From Myxococcales bacterium (GTDB lineage Bacteria; Myxococcota; Myxococcia; Myxococcales; JAJYLH01): a DNA stretch of 53,635 nt. The stretch covers positions 1-53,635 of the forward strand of contig JAJYLH010000041.1 in NCBI GenBank assembly GCA_021787845.1, written 5' to 3'. The translations under genes and the position numbers were made by a program. A model generated the notes under the pieces. The model was not told the DNA's origin and did no database searches. It was given only the letters and a program-made list of their open reading frames with translations. Positions 16,705-24,912 of the stretch are shown here, one piece after another; position 1 is the stretch's first letter, and the number at the start of each line of letters is the position of its first letter.

Positions 16705-18105
16705 CTATTCCGCCGCGGCGGACGCTTCATGGCTCTCGTCGCCGCCAGCGTTGCGTTCGTCCTGTTCCGCGTAGCGGTGGAGCTTGTTGTAGAGCGTCTT
16801 CTCGCTGATGCCGAGCGCCTGGGCGGTCTTCGACTTGTTGCCGCTGAACCGCGACAGGTTCGCCTCGATGTACGCCCGGTCGATTTCGCGCAGCCCCAGC
16901 CCGAGCGGCAGCCGGATCGACGCCTCGCCACCGCGCTCGATCAGCTCGGCCGGCAGATCGCGCTCGGTGATCTGCTCGTCGCAGAGCAGCACCGCCCTCT
17001 CGAGACAGTTGCGCAGCTCCCGGATGTTCCCCGGCCAGGGGTAGTTCGCGAGCCGCTGCCGCGCTTGCGGCGCCACCCGGACCTTCTTCCCCGCGTCCCG
17101 CGCGAACTTGTCGACGAAGTGGTCGACGAGCGGCGGGATGTCCTCCGGCCGGTCGCGCAGCGGCGGGAGCGGAATGTGGAACACGTTCAGCCGGAAGAAG
17201 AGGTCCTCCCGAAACTGCCCGGTGCGGATCTGCCCCTTCAGGTCGCGGTTGGTCGCGGCAATCACCCGCACGTCCACCGTGACCTCGCTCTTCGCGCCCA
17301 GCCGCCGCACCCGCTCCTCCTCCAGCACCCGAAGGAACTTCGCCTGCAGCTCCGGCTGGATCTCGCCGATCTCGTCGAGAAAGAGCGTCCCCTGGTCGGC
17401 CAGCTCGAAGACCCCCAGCCGCCGGGCCTCGGCGCCGGTGAACGCCCCCCGCTCGAACCCGAAGATTTCGCTCTCCAGCAGCGTCGGCGGAATCGCCGAG
17501 CAGTTGATCGCGATGAACGGCTTGTCCCGCCGCGAGCTCGCCTGGTGAATCGCGCGGGCGACCATCTCCTTGCCGGTGCCCGACTGCCCTGTGACCACCA
17601 CCGACGCCTTCGACGGCGCGACCTTGTCGATGAGCTGGAACACCTCGCGCATCGCCCGCGACTGGCCGATGAACGCGCCGCCGCCCGCCTCGCGCTCGCG
17701 CCGGCGCCAGTCGTTCTCCTGCCGCCGCATCTTCTTCGAGATTTCCAGCGCGCCCTGGACGGTCAGCTTCAGCATCGCGGGGTCGAGCGGCTTCTGGATG
17801 AAGTGGTACGCGCCCGCGCGAATCGCCTCCACCGCGCCGTCGACCGTGCCCTGCCCGGTGAGGATGATCACCGGCACGTCCAGCTTCTCCGCCTTGATCT
17901 TCCGGAGCACTTCGAGACCGCTCACGCCCGGCATCACGAGGTCCGTCAGCACCAAGTCCGGCACCTCGCGCTCGAGGGCCTGCACCGCTTCCCGCCCGCT
18001 CGCCGCCGCGACGACGCCGTAGCCCCAGGTGTCGAGAACGGTCGCCAGCGCTTCCAGCGTCGCCGGCTCGTCGTCGATCGCCAGGATGTTCACCGACCGG
18101 TTCAT
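16705..18105 (-). CDS. NtrC-family sigma-54-dependent response regulator
   Basis: The 466-residue protein has three domains. A receiver domain (1-120) carries the acidic pair D11/D12, phospho-acceptor D55 (LTDLVMPG) and K105. An AAA+ sigma-54 activation domain (about 145-385) carries Walker A GQSGTGKE at 173-180, the sigma-54 loop GAFTGA at 220-225, Walker B LFLDEIGE at 241-248 and the arginine-finger region FREDLFFRLNVF. A Fis-type helix-turn-helix lies at about 405-446. It should switch on sigma-54 promoters when phosphorylated. Its gene starts 6 nt after the stop of a histidine-kinase-like gene, so the two form an operon. Targets are unknown. Confidence 0.96.
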   Translation of the reverse strand: MNRSVNILAIDDEPATLEALATVLDTWGYGVVAAASGREAVQALEREVPDLVLTDLVMPGVSGLEVLRKIKAEKLDVPVIILTGQGTVDGAVEAIRAGAYHFIQKPLDPAMLKLTVQGALEISKKMRRQENDWRRREREAGGGAFIGQSRAMREVFQLIDKVAPSKASVVVTGQSGTGKEMVARAIHQASSRRDKPFIAINCSAIPPTLLESEIFGFERGAFTGAEARRLGVFELADQGTLFLDEIGEIQPELQAKFLRVLEEERVRRLGAKSEVTVDVRVIAATNRDLKGQIRTGQFREDLFFRLNVFHIPLPPLRDRPEDIPPLVDHFVDKFARDAGKKVRVAPQARQRLANYPWPGNIRELRNCLERAVLLCDEQITERDLPAELIERGGEASIRLPLGLGLREIDRAYIEANLSRFSGNKSKTAQALGISEKTLYNKLHRYAEQDERNAGGDESHEASAAAE

Positions 18106-18111
18106 CAGGAG

Positions 18112-18861
18112 CTACTCCTCGACGCTTTCCCGAACCGGCGCCGGCGGCAGCTTCACGAATCGCGCGCGCACGAGACGCGCGCTCGCCTCCACCTGCGCGC
18201 CCGCCTGCGTCAGCGCTCGCAACGCCGGCTCGAACGAGAGCCCATCGACGGCGGTTTCGAGGGACAGGAGCGCTTGCGACTCCTCGGCCTCGACGCGAAA
18301 GTCGATGGTCGAGCCGCGCTCCTGGGCGACGGCGGCGGAAAGGAGCAGCACGAGCCCCTGCACGACGAGCTTGGCGTCGGCATCGATGGGAGCGTTCGCG
18401 CAGATGCTCGCCCGGATGTCGACGCCGCGCCGCAGCGCCTCGTGCCGCGCGAACCGGTGCACCACCCGGCCGATCTGCGCGAGGTCGGTCGGCTCGTCGA
18501 TGCGCGGCGCCCACAGGACGCCGAACGCGACCAAAAGCTCGGACATCCGCGTCACCTGGTCGCGGACCTTCGCCAAGAGATAGGTGAGGTTCGGGCCCTC
18601 GTGCTCCACCGCCTCGGCCGCGTGGTTCGAGGCGAGCTCCGCGAAGAGCACGAGCGCGTTCAGGGGGCTGCGCGCCTCGTGGACGAAGGCGCGCGCGAAC
18701 AGCTCCCACGCCTGATCGCGGCACGCGTCGAGCGAAGCGACTCCCTCTTGCCGGGGGCGCTCCTGCTCATCGTCAGCGCTCGCGGCTGGCTGGCGCTCCT
18801 GGGCGAGCTGCTCTTCGCCGCTGCCGCTCTCCTGGGCGGGCGTGGTGCTCGATGCGCTCAA
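18112..18861 (-). CDS. Degenerate histidine kinase, partner of the NtrC-type regulator
   Basis: I chose the TTG at 18861 because GGAGGAGG sits 5 nt upstream. A longer frame would overlap the divergent gene starting at 18986. The 249-residue protein begins with a charged, low-complexity 45 residues. A dimerisation/phospho-acceptor helix follows with the H-box ARAFVHEARSPLNAL (His61). The C-terminal half aligns in layout with a kinase ATP-binding domain, but the N-box is LLLSAAVAQ, without Asn, and there are no DxGxG or GxGLG boxes. It therefore probably cannot bind ATP in the usual way. It might be phosphorylated by another kinase, act as a phosphatase, or serve as an adaptor for the co-transcribed regulator. 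Confidence 0.8.
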   Translation of the reverse strand: MSASSTTPAQESGSGEEQLAQERQPAASADDEQERPRQEGVASLDACRDQAWELFARAFVHEARSPLNALVLFAELASNHAAEAVEHEGPNLTYLLAKVRDQVTRMSELLVAFGVLWAPRIDEPTDLAQIGRVVHRFARHEALRRGVDIRASICANAPIDADAKLVVQGLVLLLSAAVAQERGSTIDFRVEAEESQALLSLETAVDGLSFEPALRALTQAGAQVEASARLVRARFVKLPPAPVRESVEE

Positions 18862-18985
18862 CTCGCCTCCTCCGACGCGCCCCGACTCGGGGCGATCCGA
18901 GAGCCTGTGACCGGCGACCTGCTCTCGCAAGCCTCGCCGGCCGTGCAAAGGGAACGCAGCATGCCCGAAGACGGGGGGCGCTGGG

Positions 18986-20140
18986 GTGCCGGCTCGGGCG
19001 AGACGATGGGCAGCGAACGCTTGTCGGGTCCCGAGCGCGAGCCGTCCGACGCGACAGCTTTCGCGCGTCGTCGCGGCAGGCATCGTTTGCTCGCTGGTCG
19101 CGCCGGTCGCGCGCGCGCACAACGTGGACCTCGCGTACCTGAAGCTCGCGGTGAACGGGCGCGTGATCGCCGGCACGCTCGACGTTCCCGCCGCCCAGCT
19201 CGCGAGCGCGATGCCGCTCGACGCGAACCACGACGGGCGCCTGGAGGTTTCGGACATCGCGGCGGACGCGACGACGCTCGGCAGCTTTCTGTTGTCCAAC
19301 CTGCGGCTCTTCTCGGGCGGTCGTCGCTGCGTGGGGGCCAGCATCGGTGCATTCGTCGATGCCTCCGGTCTGGTCGCGATTCGAGCCCGCTGGCGTTGCG
19401 CCGGCGCCGTGCAGGCGGTCGCCATCCGCTCGACGCTTGCGCACACGCTCGGCGTGGGGCAGTCGACCTTCGTGCGCGCGACCGAGGGCGGGCGGTCAGC
19501 AGAAGCGTTGCTCTCCAGCGACACGCCCAGCGCGACGCTCGACTTCGCCGCTGCTGGTCGGCTCGGGCTCATCGGCCGCTTCGTCTGGCTCGGGATGACG
19601 CACATCTACACCGGCGCCGATCACGTCCTCTTTCTCCTGACGCTGTTGATGCTCGGCGGCAGCCTCCGGCGCATCCTCGGCATCGCGACGGCGTTCACGG
19701 TGGCGCACTCGATCACCCTGTCGCTCACCGCGCTGGGCGTCGTGACCCACCTGTCGAGCCGGATGGTCGAGAGCGCCATCGCGCTGTCGATCGCCTACGT
19801 CGCGTTGGAGAACTTCCTCGTCGCGCGCCGGTCGACCGCGAGCGTCGAGCCGCGGGTGCTGCGCTGGCGGTGGCTCGTCTCCTTCGGCTTCGGCCTGGTG
19901 CACGGCTTCGGCTTCGCGTCGGCGCTCCGGCTGATCGGCCTCCCGGCGGCGCACCTGCCCCTCGCGCTCTTCTCCTTCAACGCGGGCGTCGAGCTCGGGC
20001 AGGCGACCATCATCGTCGCCGCGTGGCCGCTCATCGCGAAGGCGACGCGCACCCGCTGGTACGTCCCCGCCGGCGTGCGCTTCGCCTCGGTCGGCGTCTT
20101 CGGCGTCGCGATGGCCTGGTTCGTCGCCCGCGCGTGGTGA
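18986..20140 (+). CDS. HupE/UreJ-like membrane protein
   Basis: From the GTG at 18986 the frame gives 384 residues. A signal-like helix ends in VARAHNVD, and a periplasmic domain runs to about residue 190. A C-terminal membrane domain has the HupE/UreJ_2 signatures THIYTGADHVLFLLTLL, TVAHSITL and LVHGFGFASALR, whose His and Asp residues suggest metal handling. Family members are linked to nickel or metal supply, or are of unknown function. No hydrogenase or urease genes are nearby, so the role is open. The gene diverges from the kinase-like gene at 18861. A downstream GTG/ATG start is possible but would damage the signal peptide. Confidence 0.85.
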   Translation: MPARARRWAANACRVPSASRPTRQLSRVVAAGIVCSLVAPVARAHNVDLAYLKLAVNGRVIAGTLDVPAAQLASAMPLDANHDGRLEVSDIAADATTLGSFLLSNLRLFSGGRRCVGASIGAFVDASGLVAIRARWRCAGAVQAVAIRSTLAHTLGVGQSTFVRATEGGRSAEALLSSDTPSATLDFAAAGRLGLIGRFVWLGMTHIYTGADHVLFLLTLLMLGGSLRRILGIATAFTVAHSITLSLTALGVVTHLSSRMVESAIALSIAYVALENFLVARRSTASVEPRVLRWRWLVSFGFGLVHGFGFASALRLIGLPAAHLPLALFSFNAGVELGQATIIVAAWPLIAKATRTRWYVPAGVRFASVGVFGVAMAWFVARAW

Positions 20141-20169
20141 GGACGCGTCGGCCGAGCTAAAATGGGAAC

Positions 20170-20391
20170 ATGGATGAGCCTCGCTCGCGTCGGATCGTCG
20201 GCCGGCTCTTTCGCCCAGGAGAGGCGGTCCCGCACCCCGACGCCGATCCCGACGTCGCCGCGCTCTCGCCGGGCGAACGGATGATGCTCGTCGACGAGCT
20301 GATGCGCCTTTGCCTCCTCTGGAACCGTCCCGATGGAAGCGTTCCCAGACTTCAGAGATCTGCTGGCCACCTTCAACGACCACCACGTTGA
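20170..20391 (+). CDS. Small protein overlapping a nucleotidyltransferase gene
   Basis: This 73-residue frame starts at an ATG 30 nt after the HupE-like gene. It contains GEAVPHPDADPD and a helix LSPGERMMLVDELMRLCLLW. Its last 59 nt overlap the start of the nucleotidyltransferase gene in another frame. Short helical proteins with an LSP-x-ER motif often precede AbiEii/MNT-type nucleotidyltransferase genes. The arrangement suggests a translationally coupled two-gene module, possibly toxin-antitoxin-like. The family name is uncertain. Confidence 0.6.
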   Translation: MDEPRSRRIVGRLFRPGEAVPHPDADPDVAALSPGERMMLVDELMRLCLLWNRPDGSVPRLQRSAGHLQRPPR

Positions 20392-20788
20392 GTACCTGGT
20401 CGTCGGTGCGCACGCGGTCGCGGCTCACGGTTTCGTGCGGGCGACCAAGGACCTCGACGTCTGGGTCCACGCAACGCCGGAAAACGCGCCCCGGGTGATG
20501 CGGGCACTGGCGGCGTTCGGCGCGCCGCTCCAGGGCGTGACCGACGCCGATTTCGCCGAGCCGGGAGCCTTCTACCGGATGGGCGTGCCTCCGGTGGGAA
20601 TCGACGTGCTCACGTCGCTCGAGGATGTCGACTTCGACGAGGCCTGGTCGCGGCGCGGCATCTACGAGTACGGAGGCGTGCGCGCGCCGGTTCTCTCGCG
20701 GGAGCTGCTCGTGCGCAACAAGCGAGCCGTCGCGCGCGCGCAGGACCTAGCCGACGTCGAGCGCCTTGAAAAGTCGTCGCCGAAGTAG
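20333..20788 (+). CDS. MNT/AbiEii-like nucleotidyltransferase
   Basis: The 151-residue protein has YLVVGAHAVAAHG at 21-33 followed by RATKDLDVWV. This is the nucleotidyltransferase fold signature, with the metal-binding pair Asp40 and Asp42; a further Asp appears in GIDVLTSL. The size fits stand-alone minimal nucleotidyltransferases such as those in AbiEii or MNT toxin-antitoxin modules. The ATG at 20333 lies inside the preceding small gene, with only a weak GGAA upstream, so translation probably depends on the upstream frame. Activity, such as transferring nucleotides to tRNA or protein, is inferred from the family. Confidence 0.82.
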   Translation: MEAFPDFRDLLATFNDHHVEYLVVGAHAVAAHGFVRATKDLDVWVHATPENAPRVMRALAAFGAPLQGVTDADFAEPGAFYRMGVPPVGIDVLTSLEDVDFDEAWSRRGIYEYGGVRAPVLSRELLVRNKRAVARAQDLADVERLEKSSPK

Positions 20789-20802
20789 GAAGCGGTCGCG
20801 GC

Positions 20803-21690
20803 TCAGGTGCGCGCGTCGACGCTTCCGGGGCGCCTCTCGGTTTCGGGCTCGACGTGGATCACCACCTCGGCGCCGGCGATGGCCGACCGCACCGCGCGCT
20901 CGATGGCGTCGCACTGCTCGTGCGAGCGCTCCACCGTCGTCTGGCCCTGCACCACCAGGTGTAGCTCGATGAACAGCTTCGGTCCTGCTCTCCTCGCTCG
21001 CAGGTCGTGGAACTCGAGCGCCGGACCCATCGCGCTCTTCACCGCGGAGGTGATCCGCTCCAGCTCGGCGGCGGGGACGGTCTCGTCCATCAGCGCTCCC
21101 ACCGAGCCGCGCACGATGCGCCATCCCGCGTAGACGACCTGTACCGCCACCGCGAGCGCCACCAGCGGATCGAGCACCCACCAGCCGGTCGCGCGCGCGA
21201 TGAAGATGCCGACGAGGACGCCCACGGTCGTGAAGACGTCGGCGAGGACGTGGGTGCCATCCGCGACGAGCGCCGGCGAGCAGAGCTTTCGTCCCTGGCG
21301 GTGTAGCCAGAGCCCGAGGGCCAGGTTGCCCGCGGTCGCGGCGAGGGCCACGGCACCGCCCAAGGCGAGCGAGACCGCTTCGGCGGGGTGCAGGAGCCGC
21401 CGGACCGCCTCGCCGATGATCGTGACGGACGCCGCGACGACCAGCAGCCCCTCGGCGACGGCCGAGAAATACTCCGCCTTGCTGTGGCCCCAGGGATGGC
21501 TCCGGTCGGCGGGCTTCGCGGCGACCCAGAGCGCGGTCATCGCGATGCTGGCGGCGAGCACGTTGACGATCGATTCGAGCGCGTCGGAGAAGAGCGCGAC
21601 CGACCCGGTGATCCGCCAGGCGACGAGCTTCGCGGCGAGCACCAGGACGCCGACGACGATGCTCACCCGCGCTGCGCGTACCGTCGTCAT
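20803..21690 (-). CDS. Cation diffusion facilitator (CDF) metal transporter
   Basis: The preferred ATG at 21690 gives 295 residues, the usual CDF length; an upstream ATG at 21744 adds 18 residues without a membrane role. Six hydrophobic helices are visible. Metal-site motifs are FSDALES in helix 2, HPWGHSKAEYF after it, and THVLADVFTT in helix 5. A cytoplasmic ferredoxin-like domain at the C-terminus contains HDLRARRAGPKLFIELHLVV and ends with HVEPE. It should export a divalent metal such as Zn, Fe or Mn by proton antiport. The metal cannot be chosen with confidence; the HxxxD form of helix 5 is compatible with Zn. Confidence 0.92.
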   Translation of the reverse strand: MTTVRAARVSIVVGVLVLAAKLVAWRITGSVALFSDALESIVNVLAASIAMTALWVAAKPADRSHPWGHSKAEYFSAVAEGLLVVAASVTIIGEAVRRLLHPAEAVSLALGGAVALAATAGNLALGLWLHRQGRKLCSPALVADGTHVLADVFTTVGVLVGIFIARATGWWVLDPLVALAVAVQVVYAGWRIVRGSVGALMDETVPAAELERITSAVKSAMGPALEFHDLRARRAGPKLFIELHLVVQGQTTVERSHEQCDAIERAVRSAIAGAEVVIHVEPETERRPGSVDART

Positions 21691-21775
21691 CGCTCGTCCC
21701 GAATGCGCCCGCCCCGACGCGCGGTCGAACATAGCGCGGCGCACTGACGGCTCGGCGAAAAACCGGAAAGGTCAG

Positions 21776-22159
21776 CTATTTGCTCTTTGCGGCGACGAGG
21801 GCGACCTCGACGAGCGCGCCGGCGGGGAGCGCGGCGACCTGGACGGTCGCGCGGGCCGGCTTCACGTCGTGGAAGTGCTGCCCGTAGACCTGGTTAACGG
21901 TTGCGAAGTCGGCGAGGTCCGCGACGTACACGGTCGCCTGCACCACGTCGTCGAACGCGCACCCGGCGGCGTCGAGGACCGCGCGCAGGTTCTTCATCAC
22001 CTGTGCGGTCTGTTCCGCGATGCCGCCCGCCACCAGCTTCCCGGTCTTCGGGTCGAGCGGAATCTGCCCCGAGAGAAAGACGAGCCCGTTCGCCTCCACC
22101 GCTTGCGAGTAGGGCCCGATCGCCGCTGGGGCCTCCGCCGTCGTCACCGCGCGCTTCAT
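21776..22159 (-). CDS. ridA: RidA-family enamine/imine deaminase
   Basis: The ATG at 22159 has GGAGG 5 nt upstream and gives 127 residues, the standard RidA length. The family signature is intact: IGPYSQA with Tyr17, LFLSGQIPLDP-like strand 2, and PARATVQVAALPAGALVEVALVA with Arg103 and Glu118, the residues that position the imine. The protein should hydrolyse reactive 2-aminoacrylate-type intermediates in the cytoplasm as a trimer. It is divergent from the Nudix gene at 22301. The frame continues far upstream, but without any RidA-like sequence. Confidence 0.95.
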   Translation of the reverse strand: MKRAVTTAEAPAAIGPYSQAVEANGLVFLSGQIPLDPKTGKLVAGGIAEQTAQVMKNLRAVLDAAGCAFDDVVQATVYVADLADFATVNQVYGQHFHDVKPARATVQVAALPAGALVEVALVAAKSK

Positions 22160-22300
22160 CGCATCCTCCGCCGGCACCCGGGCCGCGTTCGCGCAAGGTA
22201 GTGAAAGTCGAGGGTCCTGTCTTGCGGTCGGGACGGCGGGTGAGGCCGTCCCGTCTCTCGCTCGCGCCAGCCGGCGCCGCATCCGGTGCATGATGCGCGG

Positions 22301-22978
22301 ATGCCTCGGGTGACGGACATCGAGATCGTGGACGACCGCACCGCGCGGTCCAAGTTGGATGAAGGCTTCCTGCACCTCAAGCGGCTGACGGCGCGCAACC
22401 GCCGCGAGGACGGGAGCGCGTCGCGCGAGTACCCGATCGACGTCATCGATCGCCCGACGCTCGACGCGGTGGCGGTCTGCGTTTGGGCGCGCACGCCGCG
22501 CGGCATCGAGGTGCTGACCCGGGCGGGCTTGCGGCCGGCGGCGCTGATGCGGCGCGGGCGATCGACGGCGCTGCCGGAGAAGCCGTACCTCCTCGTCGAG
22601 GAGATCATCGCGGGCGTCGTTGAGCCGGGCGAGAGCGGCCTTGCTGCCCTCCAGCATCGGGTGGCCGAGGAGGTCCTCGAAGAGGCGGCGCTGGAGGTCG
22701 ATCCCGCTACGGTGGAGCCGCTCGGCGGCGCGCTCTTCATGCTCCCGGGCATCGCGTCGGAGAAGATTCACCTCTTCGCGGTCGAGGTCGCGCGCGGGTC
22801 GGCGCCGGAGGTCTTCGACGCGACCGGGCAGGGCGACGGCTCGCCGCTCGAAGAGGGTGCCATCCTGCGTTGGCGAAATCTCGCGCAGGCGATCGCCCTT
22901 TGCGCACGCGGCGACATCGAGGACGCGAAGACCGAGGTGGCCCTGCGCCGCCTGGCCGACAAGCTCGCGCGTCCCTGA
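22301..22978 (+). CDS. Nudix hydrolase-like protein with altered Nudix box
   Basis: From the ATG at 22301 the protein has 225 residues; a GTG at 22286 in frame is possible. The segment IIAGVVEPGES at 102-112 and the following helix with EEVLEEA at 123-129 match the Nudix fold. The box is not canonical, however: the conserved Arg is Glu123, the closing Gly is Ala130, and the distance from Glu111 is longer than usual. The metal-binding Glu127/Glu128 pair is kept. It probably cleaves a nucleoside diphosphate derivative or is an inactive relative. PlsC follows after 38 nt on the same strand, so the two may be co-transcribed. Confidence 0.82.
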   Translation: MPRVTDIEIVDDRTARSKLDEGFLHLKRLTARNRREDGSASREYPIDVIDRPTLDAVAVCVWARTPRGIEVLTRAGLRPAALMRRGRSTALPEKPYLLVEEIIAGVVEPGESGLAALQHRVAEEVLEEAALEVDPATVEPLGGALFMLPGIASEKIHLFAVEVARGSAPEVFDATGQGDGSPLEEGAILRWRNLAQAIALCARGDIEDAKTEVALRRLADKLARP

Positions 22979-23016
22979 CATCGCCCTGACGTGACGCCCC
23001 CATCGTTGCGTTCGCC

Positions 23017-23826
23017 ATGGGTGCTGTCCTCTTCTCTCTGCGCGTCGCCGTCGTCGTCCTCGCCTGGATCGTCATCACGCTCGCGTTCGCCGTCGTCTCG
23101 CTGCCCTTGTGGGGTTCGCGCTGGCTCGCGAGCGGGTACGCGCGGACGATGAGCTGGGCCGCGATGCGCCTCATCGGCGTGCGCCTGGACGTGCGGCACT
23201 TGGAGCGGGTGCGCCAGAGCCGGCCGTGCATCTTCGTCGCGAACCACCAGTCGAACCTGGACTACCTCTTTCTCGGCGCGGTCTACCCGACGAGGACGGT
23301 GGTCATCGGCAAGCGGTCGGTGGCGCTGGTTCCGTTTTTCGGGCTGCTCTACCTGGCGACCCGGAACATCCTCATCGACCGGCGCGTGCGGGCGAAGGCC
23401 ATCGCGGGGCTCGACCTCGCGGTGCGGGCGATGAAGACCCGCGGCGAGAGCATCTGGATTTTCCCGGAGGGCACGCGCAATCGCACCGGCGACCGGCTGG
23501 GGCCGCTGAAGAAGGGCGCGTTCCACATGGCCCTCGAGGCGCAGGTGCCGCTGGTGCCCATCGTGCTTTCGCCGATCGGCGGCTACGTCGATTTCCGAGC
23601 GAAGCGGATGCGCGGGGGCACGGCGCGCATCGACGTGCTGGAACCGATTCCGACCGCCGGCCTGACCATCGCCGACCTCGATGCCCTCCGCGAGCGCACC
23701 CGCGAGGCGATGTGGCGCGGGCTCGAAGCGATGGAGAAGAAGGACGCCGCGCCGCTGCCCGAGGCCATCGCCCCGCCCGGCGCCGAGCCGCTCCTGCCGC
23801 GCCGCGACGAGGCCCGGGCGACGTAG
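23017..23826 (+). CDS. plsC: 1-acyl-sn-glycerol-3-phosphate acyltransferase (PlsC-like)
   Basis: The 269-residue protein begins with one or two membrane helices and has acyltransferase block I as NHQSNLD (HX4D). The acceptor-phosphate site is FPEGTRNRTG, and a conserved VPLVPIVLSP segment follows. It should transfer an acyl chain to lysophosphatidate at the inner face of the cytoplasmic membrane. It follows the Nudix gene by 38 nt. The 3' end of this gene and its downstream flank are duplicated about 0.9 kb away, at 24478-24840. Confidence 0.92.
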   Translation: MGAVLFSLRVAVVVLAWIVITLAFAVVSLPLWGSRWLASGYARTMSWAAMRLIGVRLDVRHLERVRQSRPCIFVANHQSNLDYLFLGAVYPTRTVVIGKRSVALVPFFGLLYLATRNILIDRRVRAKAIAGLDLAVRAMKTRGESIWIFPEGTRNRTGDRLGPLKKGAFHMALEAQVPLVPIVLSPIGGYVDFRAKRMRGGTARIDVLEPIPTAGLTIADLDALRERTREAMWRGLEAMEKKDAAPLPEAIAPPGAEPLLPRRDEARAT

Positions 23827-23839
23827 ACCGTCTCGCGCA

Positions 23840-24046
23840 TCACCACGCGCACTCCGACCTCGTCCCGCGCACTCCAACACTCGTCGGTCGCACTCCAACG
23901 CTCGCCTCGCGCACCGCCACGCTCGCCTCGAGCTCGCCGCGCTTCTTCTTGTCGAGCCGGCGGCCGCCGTCGAAGCGGAAGAACTCCACCCGCTCGGCGA
24001 GCCCGCCGGCCGAGCCGTCATCCGCGAGGCTGTTCATCGGCCGCAT
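23840..24046 (-). CDS. Possible 68-aa protein ending in heptad repeats
   Basis: An ATG at 24046 is preceded by GGAG at 8 nt. The frame reads MRPMNSLADD, then AERVEFFRFDGGRRLDKKK, then four imperfect 7-residue repeats such as EASVAVR and EASVGVR. The repeats come from 21-bp DNA repeats that also follow the duplicated plsC end, where the minus strand again encodes EASVGLR and STSIGLR. It could be a real small protein, the remnant of a larger one, or simply a reading of repeat DNA. I do not recognise a family. Confidence 0.28.
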   Translation of the reverse strand: MRPMNSLADDGSAGGLAERVEFFRFDGGRRLDKKKRGELEASVAVREASVGVRPTSVGVRGTRSECAW

Positions 24047-24158
24047 CGCAACGCTCCGTCCCGCCGAGGACGGGACGCAATCTGGCTCTGCGCCGTTTCG
24101 CGTGGGTGGCGGGGAAACGAGATGACGTTCATGATCATGCTCCTTCTCGGCCGAAATT

Positions 24159-24343
24159 GGAGCCGGACACGCCAGTGTCCGGGTGCAGGCACGGCAACGC
24201 GAATGAGGATTGTAGAGCGGGGGCTTGTCCCAGGGCTTGTCCCCCGCCGTTGGGGGCGGCGTCAGCATGCGGCGGGGGGCAAGCCCGTGCCCAACGGTTC
24301 TCGAAGTCTCTGCCTGCACCCGGACACTGGCGTGTCCGGCTCC
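24159..24343. repeat. REPIN-like pair of inverted hairpins
   Basis: GGAG at 24159-24162 precedes CCGGACACGCCAGTGTCCGG. The exact reverse complement, closing with CTCC, lies at 24320-24343. Identity extends outward (AAATTGGAG) and inward (GTGCAGGCA), giving inverted ends of over 35 bp with no mismatch in the hairpins. Between them is a second, unrelated GGGCTTG...CAAGCCC inverted repeat at about 24233-24286. Confidence 0.65.
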
Positions 24344-24477
24344 AACTCCAATTTCGATTCCCATTTGAGACAGCGCGGAGCCCGCAATCTAGCAGACGGG
24401 GCGGACACCCTCAAATCTTCTTCGGTGGAACCGGTCTCGCGCCTTCCCTTCGCCATCGAGGCCGCGTTCGCCGCCGA

Positions 24478-24715
24478 TCGATTTCCAGGCGAAGCGGGTG
24501 CGCGGCGGCACGGCACGCTCGACGTGCTGGAGCCAATTCCGACAGCCGGCCTGACCATCGCCGACCTCGATGCCCTCCGCGAGCGCACCCGCCTCCCGAT
24601 GTGGCGCGGGCTCGGAGCGATGGAGGAGAAGGACGCCGGCCAAGCGCCCGACACCGTCGTCACGTCCGACGCGCAGTCGGTCCTGCCGCATCGGGACGAG
24701 GCGCGGGCGACGTAG
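24478..24715 (+). pseudogene. Duplicated, frameshifted 3' end of plsC
   Basis: This segment matches the last 240 bp of plsC (about 23588-23828) closely. DVLEPIPTAGLTIADLDALRERT reads the same in both, and both end in DEARAT and a TAG stop. A single missing base near 24519, relative to plsC, breaks the frame upstream. No start codon, ribosome binding site or acyltransferase motif is present. The duplicate continues past the stop into the same repeat-rich flank (ACCGTCTCGCGC). Confidence 0.85.
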
Positions 24716-24734
24716 AGACCGTCTCGCGCGCACT

Positions 24735-24838
24735 TCAACGCTCCCGGATCGCAGTCCAATGCTCGTCGATCGCAGTCCAACGCTCGCCTCGCGCACCGCA
24801 GCGCGCGCCTCGCGCACCGCTACGTTCGATCGAAGTGT
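24735..24838. repeat. About 21-bp imperfect tandem repeats downstream of the plsC copy
   Basis: Units resembling TCGCAGTCCAACGCTCGCC repeat about five times. The same family lies downstream of the intact plsC at about 23830-23930. The repeats were evidently copied together with the gene end. Confidence 0.6.
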
Positions 24839-24912
24839 TTAGACGTTACTCTTTCGGCTCTGCCCTCGAAGGGCTTTCCGCTTCGCCTGGCGCGCGGCTT
24901 ACGCCCGCAACC

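Noticed and set aside
16528-18112. Sigma-54 promoters as targets of the NtrC-type regulator
   Set aside because: No TGGCAC-N5-TTGC-type site with proper spacing was seen upstream of genes in this window, so targets are likely elsewhere.
18986-20140. Hydrogenase accessory locus
   Set aside because: Only the HupE-like membrane protein is present; no hydrogenase or maturation gene lies in the window.
16654-20160. Very long plus-strand frame across the regulator operon
   Set aside because: It overlaps three well-supported genes and has the low-complexity composition of a shadow frame.
21776-22981. 401-residue fusion protein with RidA at its C-terminus
   Set aside because: The upstream part is antisense to the well-supported Nudix gene, and a strong ribosome binding site precedes the normal RidA start at 22159.
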